A DNA stretch of 64,000 nucleotides from DATCKG01 sp036562385. GTDB taxonomy: Bacteria > Bacillota > Sulfobacillia > Symbiobacteriales > Symbiobacteriaceae. The stretch is taken from the NCBI GenBank assembly GCA_036562385.1, contig DATCKG010000068.1, positions 27,407 to 91,406 on the forward strand, written 5' to 3'. The translations under genes and the position numbers were made by a program. Shown one piece after another: positions 59,973-64,000 of the stretch; within the stretch, counting starts at the first letter, position 1; each line of letters opens with the position of its first letter. The notes below the pieces were generated by a model. That model did no database searches. It was given only the letters and a program-made list of their open reading frames with translations, and was not told the DNA's origin.

Positions 59973-60002
59973 ATTGTACCGGTGCCGCTCCGGCACTGTC
60001 AA
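59973..60002 (-). promoter_or_regulatory. ABC-F promoter with a palindromic spacer
   Basis: A perfect TTGACA (59997-60002), an 18-bp spacer and TACAAT (59973-59978) on the minus strand. The spacer contains GTGCCG-3-CGGCAC (59982-59996), a perfect inverted repeat, the position used by MerR-type and some other regulators. Transcription would start near 59966. Confidence 0.7.
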
Positions 60003-60102
60003 CCGGCGGGAACCGCCAACATGGGCCGGGCCCGCGACGAAGAGTATGGCGGATGGGACAACCGGCGTGTCCTGCCAAACCGATCACTGGAGGGATCCGC
60101 AC

Positions 60103-62085
60103 ATGTGGCAACGCTTCCCCCTACCGAAATCCCGGCTCCTGCGCGGCACCGCCATGGTGACGGCGGCCGCCCTGGTGGCCGGCGCCGTTGCCTGGGGCGG
60201 CATCGCCCTGGCGTCGGACACCAAGCCCCCGGCGCCGCCCACTGACCTCAAGGCCACCCCGGCGTCCACCGAAGACGGGGTGGTGGAACTCACCTGGAAA
60301 GCGCCCAGGGACAGGGACGTCAGCTACTATCAGATCTTCCGGGTGCCGGAAGGTCTCGATGCACAGGCCAACGAGATCACCTACCTCGGCCGGACCGACC
60401 GGAAAGAAACGAAGTTTGCCGACCAGATCCCCACCGAGGGTACTTTCCGCTACGCCGTCATCGCGGTGGATAAGGCCGGGAACGCCAGCCAGGCCAGCGA
60501 CTGGGTGGAGGTGCAGGCTGACTTCCCGGAAAACGGCCTGGGCACCGTCACTCCGGATATGACAGCTCCCGAGAAGCCGGCAGGCCTGGAAGTGAGCGAA
60601 CCTTACACCCAGGAAGAGACCATCGACCTGCTGTGGGACCCCAGTGAGGCGCCGGACCTCTGGCGGTATATCGTGTACCGGACCGACGGAACAGGCCAGC
60701 GGACGGTGCTGGGCTATGTGAGCGCAGAGGTCACCGCCCTGACCGACACCGTCCCCGGCGAGGGCACCTACACCTACACCGTGATCGCCCAGGACCGGAC
60801 GGGGAACCCCAGCCCGGTTTCCGACGGCGTCACGGTGGTGGTGGACCGTACGGCTCCGGCGGTGGCGATCACCACCCCGGTGGACGGACAGACCTACGGA
60901 CAGGCGGATGCCCTGACCATCCAGGCGACCATCACCGAGACCGGCGCCGGCTATGAGGCGGACGCGGTCGCGTACTACCTGGACGAGGAGGCCCTCGCCG
61001 CCCCGGTGATCGATCTGAGCAGCGTGGACGAAGGGCTCCACACCCTGAAGGTGGTGGTAACCGACCGGGCAGGCAACACCGGCACCGGCCGGGTCCGGTT
61101 CTTCGTGGACAGCGAGGTCAACCACGACCTGGCGCCCCGGAACCTGAAGGTGGCCCCGTACCACCGGGACCACAAGGTAACGCTCACCTGGGAGGAGCCC
61201 CAGGAGGGCGATGTGGACCGCTACGTGGTGCACCGCATCGGTCCTGACGGGCAGGACCAGGAGGTCGCTTCCCTGGCGCCCGCCGAGACCCGGTATACCG
61301 ATACGGTCCCGGCCGATGGCGAGTACACCTACTATGTGATCGCGCGGCACACCTCCGGCGCGTACGAGGCCTCTTTCCTGGTGACCACCGTGGTGGACAC
61401 CACGGCACCGGAGATCGCGATCATGGAACCGGCCGACGGTGAGCGCTATTCTCAGGATGATGTCCTGGCCATCGCCGTAATCGTTGAGGACAAGACCGCC
61501 GGCTACGATCCCGAACAGGTCGCCTACTACCTGGACGGCCAGCGGTACGGCGGAGACACCATCGACCTGGCGAATCTGTCCCTGGGCAGCCACACCTTCA
61601 CCGTCAAGGTGCAGGACCGGGCCGGCAACCGCGCCTCGTGGTCGGTGACCTTCCAGGTGGTGGCCCCTTCCAATGACGGCAAAGGGGACAAGGGGCATGG
61701 CAAGTACGGCGATCTCATCAAGCTGCTGGCCCAGTACCAGGACCAGATCCATCACGGCCACTACAAGGCCCTGCTGGCCAAGCTAAAGGCCGGCAACCTC
61801 AGGGGCTTTGTGACCCACGTGGTGAAGTTCCGCGGCAAGTTCATCAGCCCCGAAGCAGCCGACGCCCTGCTGGAGGCCGTGGACTCCCTCTTCGGTGACG
61901 GCCAGTACGGTTACGGGTGGGACAAGGGGGACAAGGATGACGACGACGATGACGACCGGGGCTGCTCCTATAAGGGCAAGGATCAGGACAAGGATGACTT
62001 CCCCGGCCAGCACATGAAGCACCACAAGTCCGGCCACCACAAGAATTGGCAACATGACAAGCAGTGGAACAACGGGAAGCGGTAA
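60103..62085 (+). CDS. Secreted multi-domain protein with fibronectin III and Ig-like repeats
   Basis: A 660-residue exported protein. A signal peptide (about 12-38, TAAALVAGAVAWGGIALAS) is followed by FN3 domains at about 41-135, 150-245 and 345-432, and two Ig-like repeats at about 247-343 and 434-530 that begin DRTAPAVAITTPVDG and DTTAPEIAIMEPADG. After a helical part (560-610) the C-terminus is extremely charged: a run of seven Asp near 615, then Lys/His-rich KHHKSGHHKNW. No catalytic domain or wall anchor is seen. It may bind polysaccharide, metal or the cell surface. ATG 60103 has GGAGGG about 9 nt upstream. Confidence 0.85.
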   Translation: MWQRFPLPKSRLLRGTAMVTAAALVAGAVAWGGIALASDTKPPAPPTDLKATPASTEDGVVELTWKAPRDRDVSYYQIFRVPEGLDAQANEITYLGRTDRKETKFADQIPTEGTFRYAVIAVDKAGNASQASDWVEVQADFPENGLGTVTPDMTAPEKPAGLEVSEPYTQEETIDLLWDPSEAPDLWRYIVYRTDGTGQRTVLGYVSAEVTALTDTVPGEGTYTYTVIAQDRTGNPSPVSDGVTVVVDRTAPAVAITTPVDGQTYGQADALTIQATITETGAGYEADAVAYYLDEEALAAPVIDLSSVDEGLHTLKVVVTDRAGNTGTGRVRFFVDSEVNHDLAPRNLKVAPYHRDHKVTLTWEEPQEGDVDRYVVHRIGPDGQDQEVASLAPAETRYTDTVPADGEYTYYVIARHTSGAYEASFLVTTVVDTTAPEIAIMEPADGERYSQDDVLAIAVIVEDKTAGYDPEQVAYYLDGQRYGGDTIDLANLSLGSHTFTVKVQDRAGNRASWSVTFQVVAPSNDGKGDKGHGKYGDLIKLLAQYQDQIHHGHYKALLAKLKAGNLRGFVTHVVKFRGKFISPEAADALLEAVDSLFGDGQYGYGWDKGDKDDDDDDDRGCSYKGKDQDKDDFPGQHMKHHKSGHHKNWQHDKQWNNGKR

Positions 62086-62093
62086 CAGGCAAG

Positions 62094-62129
62094 GCCCCGC
62101 AGCCGCAAGGCTGCGGGGCTCCCTTTTTT
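62094..62129 (+). terminator. Terminator of the FN3 protein gene
   Basis: GCCCCGCAGCC-gcaa-GGCTGCGGGGC, an 11-bp stem with a GCAA tetraloop, followed by TCCCTTTTTT. A classic intrinsic terminator 8 nt past the stop. Confidence 0.92.
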
Positions 62130-62485
62130 CAAGCCCGGGACGAACGAATTCCGGCCATCCCCACCATGGTCCAGGTCTGGCCCACCATCAGCGCCACCGG
62201 GTCCATCACCCGCACAAAGCTGCCGTACTCTTTCAGGCCGATCCCCAGGATGCCCGCCCCCAACACGAGCACCCCCGCCAAAAAATGAAGCTGTGGACGC
62301 GCCAACTGCTCGTGCACCCGCCAGATCCGCGTCAGGGCGATACCCGCCGCCACCCCCATGAGGAGAAACGAGGCCTCCCAGGGTCCCTGCACCGGCCCGT
62401 TTCCCGCCCCCGTCGGATCGATGGCCGTGAGCCACGCCAGGCTCCCGGCGATCGCACAAATGAGCGCCAGTTTGATGCCTCGCAT
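62129..62485 (-). CDS. Small membrane protein, function unknown
   Basis: A 118-residue protein with three to four membrane segments: IKLALICAIAGSLAWLTA at the start, ASFLLMGVAAGIALTRIW, LHFLAGVLVLGAGILGIG and a last one near 90-110. No family recognised. ATG 62485 is chosen because AAGGGGA lies 7 nt before it; GTG 62491 is too close. Its stop overlaps the T run of the convergent terminator. Confidence 0.65.
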   Translation of the reverse strand: MRGIKLALICAIAGSLAWLTAIDPTGAGNGPVQGPWEASFLLMGVAAGIALTRIWRVHEQLARPQLHFLAGVLVLGAGILGIGLKEYGSFVRVMDPVALMVGQTWTMVGMAGIRSSRA

Positions 62486-62654
62486 ACCCACTCCCCTTTG
62501 CCGCCGTCAGGCTCCTTCCCCCTCGCCGGCCGGTCTGCCCCCACACCGCCAGACTCCCTGCCGGCTCAGGCTCGCATGTCTCTCCCATGTTTTGTATTCG
62601 GTTTTCGACCCGATACGACCTCCCGTCTCCTCTCAAGCATTCCATAAATATACA

Positions 62655-62681
62655 GAGCCGGCAGGCGGTTCCCGCCGGCTC
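62655..62681 (-). terminator. Terminator of the glucosaminidase gene
   Basis: GAGCCGGC pairs with GCCGGCTC (8 bp, 11-nt loop) 10 nt past the stop and is followed on the minus strand by TGTATATTTATG. Confidence 0.65.
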
Positions 62682-62690
62682 GGTCGCGGC

Positions 62691-63434
62691 CTAAGCAAGA
62701 TGCCATCCGTTTTCGGTGATGATCTGCCACAGCTTCTGCGAATACTGCGGGTCGGTGGCGTAGCCCAGATGCTGCGGCCCCAGCATCTCCGTCCACGCTT
62801 TCAGGTCCCGACCGCAGGCCAGAGCCGCTCTGTAGCGCGGACCGGCCAGCATTCGGGCGTGCTCCAGAATCGACTCCGCCTCCGAGTGATAAGCCCGGAA
62901 CTGGGCGGTGGTCTGCACCATCTGACCGTTCACGTACTCCACAGTGGCGGCGGTGACCGAACCCGCCGGTCCGGTACCCTTTACGCCGAAGAGGTTGTGG
63001 CTTTCCCGCCCGGTCACCAGATCCTTGGGGGTGTAGCGGCCCCAGCCGGTCTCCAGCGCCCACTGGGCCGCCTGGATCTGCCACGGGACACCGGTCTCCT
63101 GTTCAGCCTTCAGAAAGTACGGCTTGAGCTGCTGAAACTTTTCCATCCCCTGGGCCTTGTAGGCGGCGACCCCTGCGCTGCGGACCTCCGCCTGCCCTGC
63201 TGCGGCCACAGGGGGACTCATCTGGGCCCGAAACAGGCTGACTGCCAGCGCCCAGGCGTCGTCGGCGGTGTCCGTGACCCGCTCATCCTGCCAGTAGCGG
63301 GCCAGCTGAAGAGCCAGCAGCGCCCGGAACGCCTCCGCCGTTACCCGATCCTGCCTGCTCAGATCAGGGGACGGCAGCCGGGATGCGGCCTGCTGCTCCG
63401 GCTGGAAGTGGATCCGTGTCACCGGCCTGTTCAC
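62691..63434 (-). CDS. GH73 family glucosaminidase (FlgJ-like)
   Basis: Peptidoglycan hydrolase of 247 residues. The catalytic domain covers about 100-247, with AAQWALETGWGRYTPK giving the catalytic Glu, then SHNLFGVKGTG, FRAYHSEAESILEHARML and LGYATDPQYSQKLWQII, which match FlgJ and related GH73 enzymes. No signal peptide or anchor is seen in the 100-residue N-terminal part, so export may need a partner or another route, as with FlgJ. The start is GTG 63434 with AGAGGG 6 nt upstream. Confidence 0.87.
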   Translation of the reverse strand: MNRPVTRIHFQPEQQAASRLPSPDLSRQDRVTAEAFRALLALQLARYWQDERVTDTADDAWALAVSLFRAQMSPPVAAAGQAEVRSAGVAAYKAQGMEKFQQLKPYFLKAEQETGVPWQIQAAQWALETGWGRYTPKDLVTGRESHNLFGVKGTGPAGSVTAATVEYVNGQMVQTTAQFRAYHSEAESILEHARMLAGPRYRAALACGRDLKAWTEMLGPQHLGYATDPQYSQKLWQIITENGWHLA

Positions 63435-63469
63435 CTCTTGCCCTCTTGCGCAGATACAGCACCAGCAAA

Positions 63470-63478
63470 ATCATATCA
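63470..63478 (-). promoter_or_regulatory. Promoter of the glucosaminidase gene
   Basis: An extended -10, TGA-TATGAT (TATGAT at 63470-63475) on the minus strand, about 36 nt before the GTG start; no convincing -35. Confidence 0.4.
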
Positions 63479-63569
63479 GTATTATTGTAACGGAATTTGC
63501 AAGACCTGTCATGTCCGCAGGACCGCCGGTGGAGCGCCGCGGTAGAGGACCAACGGCGCAGGGACGCGC

Positions 63570-63618
63570 GAAAGGGGCTGTCCCACCAGCCGATTGCGCT
63601 GATGAGACAGCCCCTTTC
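63570..63618 (-). terminator. Terminator of the tRNA-Pro gene
   Basis: A perfect 13-bp stem, GAAAGGGGCTGTC / GACAGCCCCTTTC with a 23-nt loop, lies 15 nt past the tRNA 3' end. The T run on the minus strand is short (CCCCTTTC). Confidence 0.6.
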
Positions 63619-63631
63619 CTCCCGGTTTTCG

Positions 63632-63708
<77 letters not shown>

Positions 63709-64000
63709 TTTGTTGAAATTAACGCAAACTGTATTTTACTACATACACGCAATATATTCAATACTGTAATTGCCTGTTTGCTCTGAATTACATTAACCTA
63801 TCTCTCCAATGCTCTGCTGCATAGCGTTTTATGAAGACCTTTGCAACAAGCCGCGGCGACGCCGGAGCATCAGGAAAACGGCTTTTTCGGCCCGGTTATA
63901 CCGGTTATATAAAACCGGTTAATAAAAGCTTATTAAAAAACCAGTGAAAATTTTAAAAAACATGTAACAAAACGGTAACTTGATACGTCTAACTATATGT
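63709..64000. other. AT-rich stretch with tandem CCGGTTATA repeats, no gene seen
   Basis: The last 292 bases are far richer in A and T than the rest of the window. They hold the tRNA promoter, two adjacent copies of CCGGTTATA (63892-63909) with a third CCGGTTA at 63915-63921, and runs of A and T beyond 63930. No reading frame of useful length with a binding site is seen. Confidence 0.6.
63733..63761 (-). promoter_or_regulatory. Promoter of tRNA-Pro
   Basis: TTGAAT (63756-63761), a 17-bp spacer and TAAAAT (63733-63738) on the minus strand, 25 nt from the tRNA 5' end. Confidence 0.65.

Noticed and set aside
58495..60102. In-frame extension of the FN3 protein gene over 536 codons
   Set aside because: It is antisense to the ABC-F gene and lacks domains; a signal peptide with a good ribosome binding site starts at 60103.

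Overview
The window is GC-rich chromosomal DNA from an endospore-forming Gram-positive bacterium. Sporulation-type genes (spoIID-like, yunB-like, sigI/rsgI), a Firmicute-style mraZ-rsmH-ftsL-PBP-mur cluster and MurE with the meso-DAP motif DNPR, together with the high GC, fit a Symbiobacterium-like member of the Clostridia. That placement is inference; no rRNA or other strong taxonomic marker is present. I saw no insertion sequence, prophage or CRISPR array.

Layout. 1-14.5 kb, minus strand: a division and cell-wall (dcw) cluster running leftwards, mraZ, rsmH, ftsL, PBP (spoVD type), murE, murF, mraY, ftsW/spoVE, murG, murB, murA, a lipid kinase and ftsQ (cut by the window edge). murC and murD are absent. 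14.9-17.2 kb, plus: a crotonase-acyl-CoA synthetase fusion. 17.3-19.2 kb, minus: polysaccharide deacetylase and 5-formyl-THF cyclo-ligase. 19.2-25.6 kb, minus: a complete propionyl-CoA to succinyl-CoA block (two-part B12 mutase, epimerase, carboxyltransferase, biotin carrier, small subunit, biotin carboxylase). 26-35.2 kb, minus: yajC, a GNAT enzyme, tgt, queA, spoIID-like, rsgI/sigI, a DUF2905 protein and ruvB/ruvA/ruvC. 35.4-44.3 kb: two JAMM peptidases with a cysteine synthase, GH31 glycosidase, nadE, a small flavoprotein, a second cysteine synthase and two E1-like proteins, a probable protein-bound-sulfur cysteine system with no carrier protein in view. 44.4-46.4 kb, minus: an ABC-2 exporter behind a leader peptide and transcription attenuator. 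46.4-54.5 kb: yunB-like, a membrane protein, tyrS (with a leader terminator), HD hydrolase, a sensor-less histidine kinase with its regulator, and mutS2. 54.5-64 kb: a metalloenzyme, PolX with a decayed polymerase domain, family-5 UDG, ABC-F protein, a secreted FN3 protein, a membrane protein, glucosaminidase, tRNA-Pro and an AT-rich end.

Most genes have a purine-rich ribosome binding site 5-11 nt upstream; GTG and TTG starts are common and were placed by that criterion. Several promoters could be read directly: TTGACA-type, extended TGnTATAAT-type, and a likely SigI-type promoter before sigI. The most interesting finding is the leader of the ABC-2 exporter (46014-46363): strong promoter, 28-codon peptide with a consensus ribosome binding site, an intrinsic terminator, and a segment inside the peptide gene that can pair with the terminator's 5' arm. 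This is the full logic of ribosome-mediated attenuation. Other points of interest are the cysteine/sulfur-carrier gene set, the PolX protein without its catalytic aspartates, the crotonase-synthetase fusion, and the palindromic promoter and 5' hairpin of the ABC-F gene.
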